Origin: JAEYZM01 sp943372195
GTDB lineage: Bacteria; Bacteroidota; Bacteroidia; Sphingobacteriales; Sphingobacteriaceae
Direction of reading: 5' to 3'
DNA length: 64,000 bases
Assembly (NCBI GenBank): GCA_943372195.1
Contig: CALRXS010000007.1
Span: 1 to 64,000, forward strand
The notes under the pieces were generated by a model. It was not told the DNA's origin, did no database searches, and saw only the letters and a program-made list of their open reading frames with translations. The position numbers were made by a program, and so were the translations under genes. Shown piece after piece: positions 1 to 9,127 of this stretch. The stretch's first letter is position 1; the number at the start of each line of letters is the position of its first letter.

Positions 1-142
1 CAATACCCATAAATCGGTATTTATTCCAATCTCGTGTTTAAACTCCAAATTATATTATTGTTAAGCCTTGTTTTAGTCAAAATAGAGTAATATTTTTACC
101 CAATCTTAACAGCCTATGTGACTGAATGGGCGAAGCTGTATC

Positions 143-673
143 GTGTTAGAAACCTTAATTACTTCCAAAACTCGTATTAAATTATTGCTAAAATTCTTTT
201 TAAACGCCAATAATACAGGCTATTTAAAGAATTTAGAATCAGAATTTGAGGACAGTAGCAATGGTATAAGAATTGAATTAAATAAGCTGGAACAAGCTGG
301 TTTGTTGAGCTCAGCATTGATCGGCAACAAAAAAATCTTTAAAGCCAATATACGCCACCCTTTGTTTTCTGATATTCATAATATCATTATGAAATATACA
401 GGTATCGATCAAATAATAGATACTGTTTTAAAACGATTAGGGGATGTCAAATCAGTGTATTTATCTGGTTCTTTAGCAAAAGGATTAGAGTCAAATATTA
501 TAGATATAATAATAGTTGGTGAGGTGAATAAAGAATATTTAATCAACTTAATCGACAAAGCAGAACCCTTGGTAGCTAAGAAAATTAGATATGTATTATA
601 CAACATTGCTGAGTTTGAGCAAAACGAAAATATTATATTAGCAGAAGAACACCTCCTTATATGGAATACTTAG
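143..673 (+). CDS. Winged-helix / MNT-type nucleotidyltransferase-like protein, probable regulator
   Basis: The 176-aa protein has two parts. Residues 1-75 look like an ArsR/MarR-type winged helix (a helix ending in 'NKLEQAGLL', then a beta wing with 'GNKKIFKAN'). Residues 95-176 resemble a minimal nucleotidyltransferase, with the GS motif 'LSGSLAKG' near residue 108. In active enzymes this motif is followed by an S-D-x-D metal site; here it reads N-I-I-D, so only one Asp remains and catalysis is doubtful. The start is GTG; no in-frame ATG lies nearby upstream. Such fusions often stand at the head of Bacteroidota polysaccharide loci, as here, directly before the export gene, so a regulatory role is inferred from position. 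The last codons overlap the promoter of the next gene. Confidence 0.7.
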   Translation: MLETLITSKTRIKLLLKFFLNANNTGYLKNLESEFEDSSNGIRIELNKLEQAGLLSSALIGNKKIFKANIRHPLFSDIHNIIMKYTGIDQIIDTVLKRLGDVKSVYLSGSLAKGLESNIIDIIIVGEVNKEYLINLIDKAEPLVAKKIRYVLYNIAEFEQNENIILAEEHLLIWNT

Positions 674-681
674 TATCTTTA
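674..681 (+). promoter_or_regulatory. Bacteroidota -7 promoter box (TATCTTTA)
   Basis: TATCTTTA matches seven of eight positions of TAnnTTTG, the Bacteroidota -7 element. It lies right at the stop codon of the preceding gene and 21 nt before the ATG at 703. No clear -33 TTTG was found. Its position favours 703 over 661 as the start of the export protein. Confidence 0.5.
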
Positions 682-702
682 CCCGTTTTTAAAATATTAA
701 CA

Positions 703-3168
703 ATGAAGCAATCCCTACGATTTTCTATTTTCTATTATCTATTTTCTTGTGCATTAATCACAACTACATTCGCTCAGACTCCCGCAGGCATAGATCCAAA
801 CAATCTATCTAATGTCCGAATAGACGAAATGAGTGATGCACAAATCATGCAAATCTTAAAGCAAGGAGAAGGTGCTGGTGTAACTGTAGAACAGGCAGAA
901 TTATTTGCCAGAAAAAGAGGCTTACCTGCTGCAGAGGCAACTAAGTTTAAAGAAAGAATTGGCAAAATACAATCTCAAGGTCGTGCTGGCGCAACAGAAG
1001 ATACACAAACCACACCAGAGTCTACAATTATTAAAAAAGTAGAGGAAGAAGCGGATAAAGCAAATGCAACTACTGGAAAAATAGTAGATGGGGGGGGTAA
1101 TGCTAGCGGTACAAAATCTACTATATATGGACAGGAATATTTTAGAATTGGTGATATAAAAATCTTTGATAAATCAACAGATGCAAAAGCTCCTTCTAAT
1201 TATGTAATTGGTATTGGAGATGAATTAGGTATATCAGTTTTTGGGTATTCATTTTACAATGAAATTTTAAAAGTGGATACTAGAGGTGCTATTAATCCAC
1301 AACAAATGGGACCGATTTTTATAAAAGGTTTAACTTTTGAAAAGGCAAAATCTTTGATACGATCAAAAATGTCTCAGTACTTTGATTTAGGTAATAATAA
1401 ACTAGAAATTACTTTGGCTTATTCACGTTCTATAACTGTTAACATAGTTGGTGAAGTTGTTAAGCCAGGTTCATATAAAATACCTGCTTTAAATACAGCT
1501 TTTAATGCATTAATATTAGCAGGTGGACCTAATGATATTGGCACATTACGTAATATTCAAATACGTAGAGATGGCAAAGTTGTTAGAATATTGGACGTTT
1601 ACGAATTTTTAAATAATCCGAATTCTAAACAAGATTATTTTTTAGAAGACAATGATTATATAATCATACCTTCTATCAATAAATTAGTTCGACTAGGCGG
1701 TGAAGTGAATAGAGCTACTCAATTTGAATTAAAGGAAAATGAAGGACTAACTGATTTAATTAAGTATGCTGGGGGTTTAAAAGAAGCTGCATATAAAGAA
1801 AAAATTCAAGTAATCAGAAGATCAAATTTAGAATCTAAAATTTTAGAATTGAATTTAGATTCATTGATGAAAATTAACAAAGATTTTCCATTAGTAAATG
1901 GAGATCAAATAACAATCAAATCTACTTTATCAGAGATTTTAAATAAGATTACTGTTAGAGGAGCTGTAAATTTTGCAGGTGATTACAATTTAATCAAAGG
2001 CGAAAAAGTTTACGATTTAATCAAAAAAGCTGGCGGATTGAAAATGGACGCAAATTTAGATAATGCTTATTTAGTAAGAACAAAACAAGATCAAACTAAA
2101 GAGTACTTTAGAATAAACATCAAGGAATTGATGTCAAATAAATCATCTAATCAAAACTTAACTTTACAAACATTTGATGTAATAACTATTTATTCCAATA
2201 TAGATTATGTTGAATCATTAGGCATAGAACTATTTGGAGCAGTTCGTAAACCAGGGAAGTTAGATTTCGTAAATGGCATGACACTAGGCGATGCCTTACA
2301 AAATGCTGGTGGCTTAAAGTTAGAAGCAGAAAACTTAAGAATTGAAATTTCTCGTTTATCTTATTTCTCAGAAAATTATAACGATGGGCAAGATGTTAGA
2401 GTGATAATTGAAAGTATTAAATTAAATTCTAATGCAAGTTTTTTATCAGATGCTGATGCTCAGATTATATTACAACCTTTCGATCAAGTTTTCGTTCGCC
2501 AAGTACCCAATTTTGAATTACAACAAAATATCACTTTAAGAGGAGAAGTTAAATACCCTGGGGTTTATTCTTTATTGTCTAAAGATGAAAAAATTAATGA
2601 TCTAATTAAGAGAGCTGGTGGTTTAACTCGTTTTGCTTTCCCAGAATCAGCAACTTTATTTAGACCAAGTTTAGCAGGGGGCTTTATTGTAATTAAATTG
2701 AATGATGCATTGAAATCTCAAAGTAGTAAATATAACTATGTTTTAAGAGAAGGAGATATTTTAACGATACCAACTGTTACAGATTTTGTTGCAATTCGAG
2801 GTGCTTCATTAGAATATTTAAGCGTATTAGATAAAGATCAAGTAAACGCTCCATTTGTAAGTGGAAAAAGAGCGAAATATTACATCAAAGAATTTGGTAA
2901 TGGTTTTACTGAAGAATCGTGGAAAAAGAAAACTTATATTATACAACCAAATGCTAAAATTAATAGAACAAGAGATTTAGGTATAATAAGAATTTATCCT
3001 AAGGTAACAAAAGGAAGTACAATTTATGTGGTTAATAAAGTGAAGAAAGAGAAACAAATCAAAAAAGAATCAGAGCCATTTAACTGGAATAAATTTATTG
3101 AAAACACAACCCTAAAACTTACCGGGCTTGCAACATTTTTCATATTGTTAAATCAAGTAAAAATCTAA
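703..3168 (+). CDS. Polysaccharide export outer-membrane protein, Wza-like, multi-SLBB
   Basis: An outer-membrane/periplasmic export protein for capsule or O-antigen-type polymer. I start it at ATG 703 (821 aa) because that gives a signal peptide ending 'TTTFAQ'; an in-frame ATG at 661 would overlap the upstream gene and precede the signal. A Poly_export-type domain begins near residue 160 ('YVIGIGDELGISVFG'). Five SLBB-like repeats follow near residues 246, 328, 415, 507 and 609, each with G-x-V-x-x-x-G and a later 'AGGL' or 'AGGP'. Enteric Wza has far fewer SLBB units, but long multi-SLBB forms are common in Bacteroidota. A hydrophobic C-terminal segment (residues 806-821) may be the outer-membrane helix. 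The Wzz-like gene begins two bases after the stop, so they form an operon. Confidence 0.92.
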   Translation: MKQSLRFSIFYYLFSCALITTTFAQTPAGIDPNNLSNVRIDEMSDAQIMQILKQGEGAGVTVEQAELFARKRGLPAAEATKFKERIGKIQSQGRAGATEDTQTTPESTIIKKVEEEADKANATTGKIVDGGGNASGTKSTIYGQEYFRIGDIKIFDKSTDAKAPSNYVIGIGDELGISVFGYSFYNEILKVDTRGAINPQQMGPIFIKGLTFEKAKSLIRSKMSQYFDLGNNKLEITLAYSRSITVNIVGEVVKPGSYKIPALNTAFNALILAGGPNDIGTLRNIQIRRDGKVVRILDVYEFLNNPNSKQDYFLEDNDYIIIPSINKLVRLGGEVNRATQFELKENEGLTDLIKYAGGLKEAAYKEKIQVIRRSNLESKILELNLDSLMKINKDFPLVNGDQITIKSTLSEILNKITVRGAVNFAGDYNLIKGEKVYDLIKKAGGLKMDANLDNAYLVRTKQDQTKEYFRINIKELMSNKSSNQNLTLQTFDVITIYSNIDYVESLGIELFGAVRKPGKLDFVNGMTLGDALQNAGGLKLEAENLRIEISRLSYFSENYNDGQDVRVIIESIKLNSNASFLSDADAQIILQPFDQVFVRQVPNFELQQNITLRGEVKYPGVYSLLSKDEKINDLIKRAGGLTRFAFPESATLFRPSLAGGFIVIKLNDALKSQSSKYNYVLREGDILTIPTVTDFVAIRGASLEYLSVLDKDQVNAPFVSGKRAKYYIKEFGNGFTEESWKKKTYIIQPNAKINRTRDLGIIRIYPKVTKGSTIYVVNKVKKEKQIKKESEPFNWNKFIENTTLKLTGLATFFILLNQVKI

Positions 3169-3170
3169 TA

Positions 3171-4220
3171 ATGAACAATAGTTCAGAAGAAATTTCTTTA
3201 AAAGAATTAATTCAAAAAGGAATATTTGGGTTTCAGTATTTGAAATCGAAATGGAAAATAATTATTCAAGCTGCTTTTATTGGTGGTTTATTAGGGTTAG
3301 GTTACAGTTTTTCTAAAAAGCCAATTTATACTGCAACTTTAACTTTAGCATTAGAAGAGAAAACTGCAGGGGGGTACTCAGGTATAAGTTCTATAGCTTC
3401 TAGCTTCGGATTAAATTTAGGGGGAGGAGATGGCGGAGCATTTGCAGGGGACAATATCATTGAATTGATGAAATCTAGATTATTGATAGAAAAGACTTTA
3501 CTAACAAAAGTAAATATCAATGGTAAGGATGTGTTGTTAATTAATCGATATATTGAATTCAATAAATTAAAAGAAAATTGGGCAAAAAATCCAGAAATTA
3601 AAAATCTAAAATTTGTTTCAGCTATCAGGGAAACCTATACAAGAGCTCAAGATTCAGTATTAGGGTCTATTCAACAACGATTACTAAAATCTAACTTAGA
3701 GGTTTCGAAAATTGATAAAAAGTTAAGTATTATTTCCGTAAAAGTTAAATCAACTGACGAAATATTTGCAAAATTATTCTGTGAGAATTTAGTTAAAAAT
3801 GTAACATATTTTTATGTAGAAACAAAAGTTGGGAAGTCAAGAAAAAATGTCCAATTATTAGACTCAAGAGTGGATTCAGTGAAGCGGGAATTAGACCAAG
3901 GGCTGTATGGACGTGCAACTTTTGCAGATCAAAATATGGGTCTAATTCGTCAAAGTGCAACAGTTCCAAAAATAAAACAAGAAATGCGAATTCAAATGCT
4001 GAGTACAATGTACGGGGAATTGGTGAAAAATTTAGAGTATTCTAAACTAGCTTTGATGAGAGAGGAACCGTTAATTCAGATTATTGACTCACCTATTTTG
4101 CCATTAAATATTGAAAAAGCTAGTAAAGCTAAGGGATTGATTATAGGTGCATTTTTGTCAGGTTTATTAAGTATAATAATTTTAATTGGTAAAAGATTGT
4201 TAACAAATTTAATTAATTAA
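3171..4220 (+). CDS. Wzz-like chain-length determinant / co-polymerase
   Basis: An inner-membrane polysaccharide co-polymerase of the Wzz family (349 aa). One membrane helix lies at about residues 29-47 ('AAFIGGLLGLGYSF') and a second near the C-terminus ('GLIIGAFLSGLLSIIILIG'), with a large periplasmic part between them that contains coiled-coil-like heptads before the second helix. The stretch 'EEKTAGGYSGISSIASSFGL' is typical of Bacteroidota members. There is no Walker A or tyrosine-kinase domain, so this is not a Wzc-type fusion, and no separate kinase was seen in the window. It probably works with the upstream SLBB exporter and the Wzy polymerase to set chain length. Confidence 0.88.
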   Translation: MNNSSEEISLKELIQKGIFGFQYLKSKWKIIIQAAFIGGLLGLGYSFSKKPIYTATLTLALEEKTAGGYSGISSIASSFGLNLGGGDGGAFAGDNIIELMKSRLLIEKTLLTKVNINGKDVLLINRYIEFNKLKENWAKNPEIKNLKFVSAIRETYTRAQDSVLGSIQQRLLKSNLEVSKIDKKLSIISVKVKSTDEIFAKLFCENLVKNVTYFYVETKVGKSRKNVQLLDSRVDSVKRELDQGLYGRATFADQNMGLIRQSATVPKIKQEMRIQMLSTMYGELVKNLEYSKLALMREEPLIQIIDSPILPLNIEKASKAKGLIIGAFLSGLLSIIILIGKRLLTNLIN

Positions 4221-4337
4221 TGTGGTCTCACTAACAAGAATCATTTGTAGATATTTTTAAAGCGAATGTCTTTACTCAATAATTAATAGTAAACGAAATA
4301 TTGAGTGAGGTGTTCAAAAATGACGAAATTGAGTATT

Positions 4338-5300
4338 ATGAATAAAACTGCATTGATAACAGGTGTATCCAGCCAAGATGGTGCATATCTTAGTAAATTA
4401 TTGCTTGAAAAAAACTACAATGTAGTTGGCTTAATCCGTAATTCTCAGAATCAGACATTGAGTAATCTAGATTATTTAGGTATAAAAAATGATATTCAAT
4501 ATGAAGTTGGCGACTTACAGGATGGGATTAGTTTATCTAGGATACTTCATAAAGTTAAGCCAGATGAGATTTACAACCTTGCAGCACAATCATCTGTTAG
4601 CCTTTCTTTCGAGCACCCTTTAAGTACAATGCAATATAATTGCATGTCTGTTTTAAACTTGCTAGAGTTGATTAAAATATCTCATGCAAATACAAGGTTT
4701 TTACAACCCGTAAGTAGTGATATGTATGGTGGTAGCAGTGCATTGCCAGTTCATGAGAATAGTAATATTATACCAACCAGCCCATACGCGATTTCAAAAG
4801 CTTTGGCTTACTGGGCTGTGAAAAATTACCGAGAGGCGTATTCAATATTTTGCTCCAATGCAATATTATTTAATCATGAATCACATTTACGCGGTCACAA
4901 TTTTTTTATAAAAAAAGTTATCAGTAATGCTATTTTGATTAAGAATGGGCATATGAGTGTTTTAAAATTGGGAAATATTGATGTAAAACGTGATTTTGGT
5001 TTTGCACCGGAATATGCAAGAGCTATGTGGCTTATGTTACAAGCAGATGTTGCCGACGATTACTGCATTTGTAGCGGTGTATCACTGTCTTTACGGAAAA
5101 TTGTTGAATATGTATTCGATAAGTTAAATATTAATCGCGACAAAATTGTGATTGATCCAAATTTATACAGACCAGTAGAAGTAATGGATATATACGGAGA
5201 TAACAGTAAAATCAAAAAAAACCTGAATTGGAAATATGAAATGTCTTTTTATGAGGTGCTTGATATCTTAATAGCTGAAGAGATTGCTGCCCAAAAATGA
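4338..5300 (+). CDS. GDP-mannose 4,6-dehydratase-like extended SDR
   Basis: An NAD(P)-dependent nucleotide-sugar dehydratase of the GMD type by sequence: 'LITGVSSQDGAYL' matches the GMD N-terminus, 'LFNHES' matches the GMD substrate loop, and Y150-x3-K154 ('YAISK') is the SDR catalytic pair. The usual GMD motif S-T-S-E-L-Y-G reads S-S-D-M-Y-G, so the catalytic Glu is Asp128 and the 'SPRRG' loop is altered, which makes substrate or activity uncertain. The ATG at 4338 is chosen because it aligns with GMD starts; ATG 4320 and GTG 4305 are in frame upstream. The product would be a GDP-4-keto-6-deoxy sugar if GMD activity is kept; no downstream GDP-sugar reductase was clearly identified. Confidence 0.78.
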   Translation: MNKTALITGVSSQDGAYLSKLLLEKNYNVVGLIRNSQNQTLSNLDYLGIKNDIQYEVGDLQDGISLSRILHKVKPDEIYNLAAQSSVSLSFEHPLSTMQYNCMSVLNLLELIKISHANTRFLQPVSSDMYGGSSALPVHENSNIIPTSPYAISKALAYWAVKNYREAYSIFCSNAILFNHESHLRGHNFFIKKVISNAILIKNGHMSVLKLGNIDVKRDFGFAPEYARAMWLMLQADVADDYCICSGVSLSLRKIVEYVFDKLNINRDKIVIDPNLYRPVEVMDIYGDNSKIKKNLNWKYEMSFYEVLDILIAEEIAAQK

Positions 5301-5346
5301 AGGTTAAAAAAAATATCTATGATTTAATCCTAATTGAATTTCACAA

Positions 5347-6609
5347 ATGATATCGGTAAAATCATTTATGAGATCTGTTATTGATGCTGTAGAACAAGGC
5401 AAAACACATTTAAGCGAAGGAGCTGTTAGTTTACTTTTCCATGGATTAAAATCCTTATTAGTACTATTAATTAATTGGATTATTTTAAACAAACTGGATA
5501 GTAACGATTATGTAGTTTGGTCAATTACATCTTCTATATTAATGATTGCAACAGCTTCGGATCTTGGTATAGGTCAGCATACGGTTACACTTTTAATTCA
5601 TGCTAATAAGGAATTTCGGAAAAGTATATTAATAAACGCCTCTATTGCAATTTGCCCTTTATTCCTTTTATCTTTTGGATTTGTATATTTATCACTTTCT
5701 GGAGAGACGAGTTATGTTTTTTTTATGGCTTTATTTGTTTCATTTCGGTTGTTTAGTATTCCATTCGGAGCTTTATTAAATGCGACGAATAACTTTAAAA
5801 TGAGAAAAATAATAGAGTTTGTAACTTATGTTATAGCGACCATCTCAATTTTAATCATTGTGCACTTTAAAAAAGATGTAAGCCTATCTCTCCTAGCCCT
5901 AAATATTTCATTTATTATCGGATCTGTAATTACTGCATTGGTAGCAATTAAGCATGTTCCAAATAACTTTGTTAAGATTGACGGTTCTATTTTTAAATCC
6001 ATATTAACCGTTTTGAATGATTCTTTACCTTTCTTGGTGAATAACTTAACTACGCTTTTAACATATGGTGGGTTTATATGGATTAGTAGTTTTGTTTTAC
6101 CTGGGTTCTTAATAGCAAAATTATCTGTACTACATAGCTTTTTATTTATGACACTCTACCAGGTATATGATGTCTTTTTAAGATCTAAGCAGGCAGATTT
6201 AATACTTCCCGAAAATATCAAATTCTTTCTTAAGCTAAACAAGTTTTTGTCTTTAGCTACTTTTGTATTTATTTTGCTTGCAGGATTTTTTTTATTAAAA
6301 ATTATTGCACCCAAACTACAGTTTAGCCTAATTGAGATATTATTCTTTTCAATTTTCGTAATAGTTGAATTTTGTTATCTTTTTATTCAATCAATAGTTC
6401 AAGTAGACTTAAATCATTCAAGGAGTTTATTTTTCTTTTCAATTGTGAGATTGTGTGCGTTTGTTGTAGCCTTTGCTGTTTATTTTTTTTATCGAGAGGT
6501 TAATAGCTTTGCATTTTTTCTACTTCTTCTTAGTTTATTTTCAATTTTTGGGTTAGTATTTTCTAATTATTATTTTAAACTTAAAACCAAACTTTCATTA
6601 TGGGGATGA
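5347..6609 (+). CDS. Wzx-like polysaccharide flippase
   Basis: A 420-aa integral membrane protein with about a dozen hydrophobic segments. The N-terminal pattern (amphipathic start, 'WIILNKLDSNDYVVW', then 'DLGIGQHTV') is characteristic of MATE/MOP-type O-unit flippases. Its role would be to move undecaprenyl-PP-linked repeat units across the inner membrane. Together with the Wzy-like polymerase directly downstream (10-bp overlap) it identifies the locus as Wzx/Wzy-dependent rather than ABC-transporter dependent. Wzx sequences diverge strongly, so the assignment rests on topology, the N-terminal pattern and context. Confidence 0.82.
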   Translation: MISVKSFMRSVIDAVEQGKTHLSEGAVSLLFHGLKSLLVLLINWIILNKLDSNDYVVWSITSSILMIATASDLGIGQHTVTLLIHANKEFRKSILINASIAICPLFLLSFGFVYLSLSGETSYVFFMALFVSFRLFSIPFGALLNATNNFKMRKIIEFVTYVIATISILIIVHFKKDVSLSLLALNISFIIGSVITALVAIKHVPNNFVKIDGSIFKSILTVLNDSLPFLVNNLTTLLTYGGFIWISSFVLPGFLIAKLSVLHSFLFMTLYQVYDVFLRSKQADLILPENIKFFLKLNKFLSLATFVFILLAGFFLLKIIAPKLQFSLIEILFFSIFVIVEFCYLFIQSIVQVDLNHSRSLFFFSIVRLCAFVVAFAVYFFYREVNSFAFFLLLLSLFSIFGLVFSNYYFKLKTKLSLWG

Positions 6610-7937
6610 TCTGGGTCTTAGAAGTTATTTCTCTTGTTCTTGGTATTATCTTGTTTAGCATTGAGGTGCTAAAACTAAAGTTTAAAAATTTCATACCTTC
6701 AATGTTCCTACTTTTATATGTTCCTCTTTTTTGCATAAGTCCGCTTTTGTATCATGTTTTAATTGGTGGGGCATTAACAATTGACCATAAAGCTGAGGGC
6801 CTTATTTTTACCGATCCGAGAATATATGTCATTTATCATCTTTACAATATTTCTTTGTTGTTCTGTTTTTTATTGGCCTCTAAATTCTTCAACAGCTATA
6901 GGGTTTCAAAACAAATTGTTGCCTCAACAACAACATTACAGCAAAGGATTATTTTTTTTCTACTTTTATTAATAGGTATATATCTATATGTTTATTCAAC
7001 AGGTCTTTCTGTATTTGAATTATTAGTAGCTGACCGTTTTATATGGTTTGAAAACGCTACTTACTCCTCATTTTATAGTGTTGTAGCATCGTATTTCATT
7101 TCCCTGACCCCTTTGTTTTTTTTCCTTTATTATAAAGAGAAGAAATATTTTTTCTTAATTATCACAATAATCCTATTGCTTATATATGGCATACTCTCTA
7201 AAGATCGCAAATGGATTATTTTTATGATATCTGGAGCGGTAGCGGCAAAATATTATCTCAATGGCAACAAACTTGTACTTAAACCTAAAATTGTAATTGT
7301 ATCATTAATTTTCGGGATGATACTGGTTTTCTGGCAGATATTTCGGGATGTATTATTTACAGAACTTGTAACAGGCAGAGGCGATTTCATGGGTCATGCT
7401 ATGGAGATGGGTGAAAAATTAATAATGCAAGGAGATTTTCCGTACTATTATTTTTCTTCAATGACGGCAATTAAAATGAACCTTATCGATGGCTTTGATA
7501 TTCCTTTGGGTATTATCCGAAGACAAGTATTCTTCCTTATACCAGTAGACTACAGTTTAGGGTTAAAGATAAAAGATATATCTGCCATATTCTCAGATGC
7601 TTTGAATGCGGGCGATCAGGTTCGTGGTGGAAATATGCCACCTGGTTTGATCGGTTTATTTGTATTAAGTTTTAACTGGTGGATAGGTCTTTTATTTTTT
7701 ACGGTAATCCCATTCGTTTTATTTTATATCGATAAAATTACATGGACATACACTTCAATTTTACAGCCTGTAATTTATAGTAATTGCTTTTCTTTTATGG
7801 TTTTACTTTTGCGTGGTGATGATAGTTCAGCTTTTTATTTCAGCATTTTTAACTTTGGAATTTTTTTTCTGATCAGAAATATTCTTTCAAAAAGAAAACT
7901 GACATACAGACAAAGAAGTGCTTCGGCTCAAATCTAA
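6600..7937 (+). CDS. Wzy-like oligosaccharide repeat-unit polymerase
   Basis: A 445-aa membrane protein with about ten or more hydrophobic helices and a large polar loop near residues 250-345 that contains 'TGRGDFMGHAMEMGEKL' and 'NMPPGLIGLF'. This arrangement fits O-antigen/oligosaccharide polymerases, which join repeat units in the periplasm. Wzy proteins show little sequence conservation, so topology and linkage (start inside the end of the flippase gene) carry the call. An alternative is another multi-span enzyme such as an acyltransferase, but no acyltransferase motif was seen. Confidence 0.78.
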   Translation: MGMIWVLEVISLVLGIILFSIEVLKLKFKNFIPSMFLLLYVPLFCISPLLYHVLIGGALTIDHKAEGLIFTDPRIYVIYHLYNISLLFCFLLASKFFNSYRVSKQIVASTTTLQQRIIFFLLLLIGIYLYVYSTGLSVFELLVADRFIWFENATYSSFYSVVASYFISLTPLFFFLYYKEKKYFFLIITIILLLIYGILSKDRKWIIFMISGAVAAKYYLNGNKLVLKPKIVIVSLIFGMILVFWQIFRDVLFTELVTGRGDFMGHAMEMGEKLIMQGDFPYYYFSSMTAIKMNLIDGFDIPLGIIRRQVFFLIPVDYSLGLKIKDISAIFSDALNAGDQVRGGNMPPGLIGLFVLSFNWWIGLLFFTVIPFVLFYIDKITWTYTSILQPVIYSNCFSFMVLLLRGDDSSAFYFSIFNFGIFFLIRNILSKRKLTYRQRSASAQI

Positions 7938-8005
7938 CTGAGGTAAGAAGGTGTAATCAGGTTTTAAAAATTAACGATGTATGTGTATTCTATTTAAATG
8001 TCAAT

Positions 8006-9025
8006 ATGAAAACTAATAAATTAAAAATAGTATTTTATTGTAATGATACCCTTGAAAATATAAAATCAATGGAGTATTATAACCAAGATATCCAAGCTTT
8101 AAGAGAATTGGGCCATGATGTTAAAATCTGTAATAGGTATGGTGATATTCCACTAAATTTTGATGTGATTTATATATGGTGGTGGACATACGCATTGTAC
8201 CCAGTTTTATTGGCAAAGCTATTGGGTCGTAAATCTATCATTACCGGAGTGTTTAATTACAGACCGATAGAGCAAGTGCCCAATAGTGGATTTAATGCAC
8301 GCCCTTTTTATCAAAGGTTCCTGATTAAGCTGGCTTTAAAAATGACGGATATAAATTTATTCGTAAGTAAAATTGAATTTGATGATGTGCCGTCTGTTTT
8401 TAATCTGAAAAAGTATTATTATTTGCCCTGTGCTATTGCGGATATGTATTTTCAAGATTCAGGTAAATCAGCCCGGGATGGCGTTTTGAATATTGCTTGG
8501 TCTGGTAAAGAAAATTTAAGGCGGAAAGGCGTTTTAGATATTTTAAATGCGATAAAAATATTAAAAGATCGAGGCGTTTATCTTCGTTGTTCCCTGGCTG
8601 GAAGACCAGGAGACGGATATCATGATTTATTAGCATATATTTCAAAATTGGGTTTGGAAAGTCAAGTCACTACCTTGGGAGAAGTTTCTTTAGAAAAAAA
8701 ATTGAGTTTGTTTGTCAGCTCGAAAATTTATTTACAGCCATCCTATTTTGAAGGATTTGGATTGGCAACTGCTGAAGCTTTGGCAAGCGGTTGCTGTATT
8801 ATAGCGTGTGAGGTGGGTGAGGTGAAAAATGTACTGGGTGATGGCGCTTATTATGTAACACCAGGTAATCATCTGGAACTTGCAAATGCCATCGAGAAGA
8901 TATTAAGTGATACAGATTTGTCTAATGAATTGGTTGCAAAAGGGCAAAAAAGGTTATCCGAAATGTATACACAGAAAAATAAAAAAGAATCAGTATATAA
9001 AATACTTAATCAATTACATATGTAA
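8006..9025 (+). CDS. GT4-family glycosyltransferase
   Basis: A 339-aa cytoplasmic, GT-B fold glycosyltransferase. The C-terminal half carries the GT4 signature 'YFEGFGLATAEALASG' (E-x7-E), followed by 'GDGAYYVTPGN', and an NDP-sugar region near 'SLAGRPGDG'. The N-terminal half is variable acceptor-binding sequence. It most likely adds one sugar to the lipid-linked repeat unit; donor and linkage cannot be read from sequence. It stands alone with 68 bp before and 102 bp after it, between the polymerase and the amidotransferase set. Confidence 0.88.
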   Translation: MKTNKLKIVFYCNDTLENIKSMEYYNQDIQALRELGHDVKICNRYGDIPLNFDVIYIWWWTYALYPVLLAKLLGRKSIITGVFNYRPIEQVPNSGFNARPFYQRFLIKLALKMTDINLFVSKIEFDDVPSVFNLKKYYYLPCAIADMYFQDSGKSARDGVLNIAWSGKENLRRKGVLDILNAIKILKDRGVYLRCSLAGRPGDGYHDLLAYISKLGLESQVTTLGEVSLEKKLSLFVSSKIYLQPSYFEGFGLATAEALASGCCIIACEVGEVKNVLGDGAYYVTPGNHLELANAIEKILSDTDLSNELVAKGQKRLSEMYTQKNKKESVYKILNQLHM

Positions 9026-9127
9026 TGGAATCTAATCAAATAACAAGTAAACATTCGAATATATTGCTATCAATGTAAATAAAAGTCAAATATCAATAAG
9101 TATAATAATTTTTTTAACTATAATAGA

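Noticed and set aside
1..142. End of an upstream gene or RNA gene
   Set aside because: No open frame with recognisable content and no tRNA-like cloverleaf; only a weak ATACC/GGTAT inverted repeat near position 3-21.
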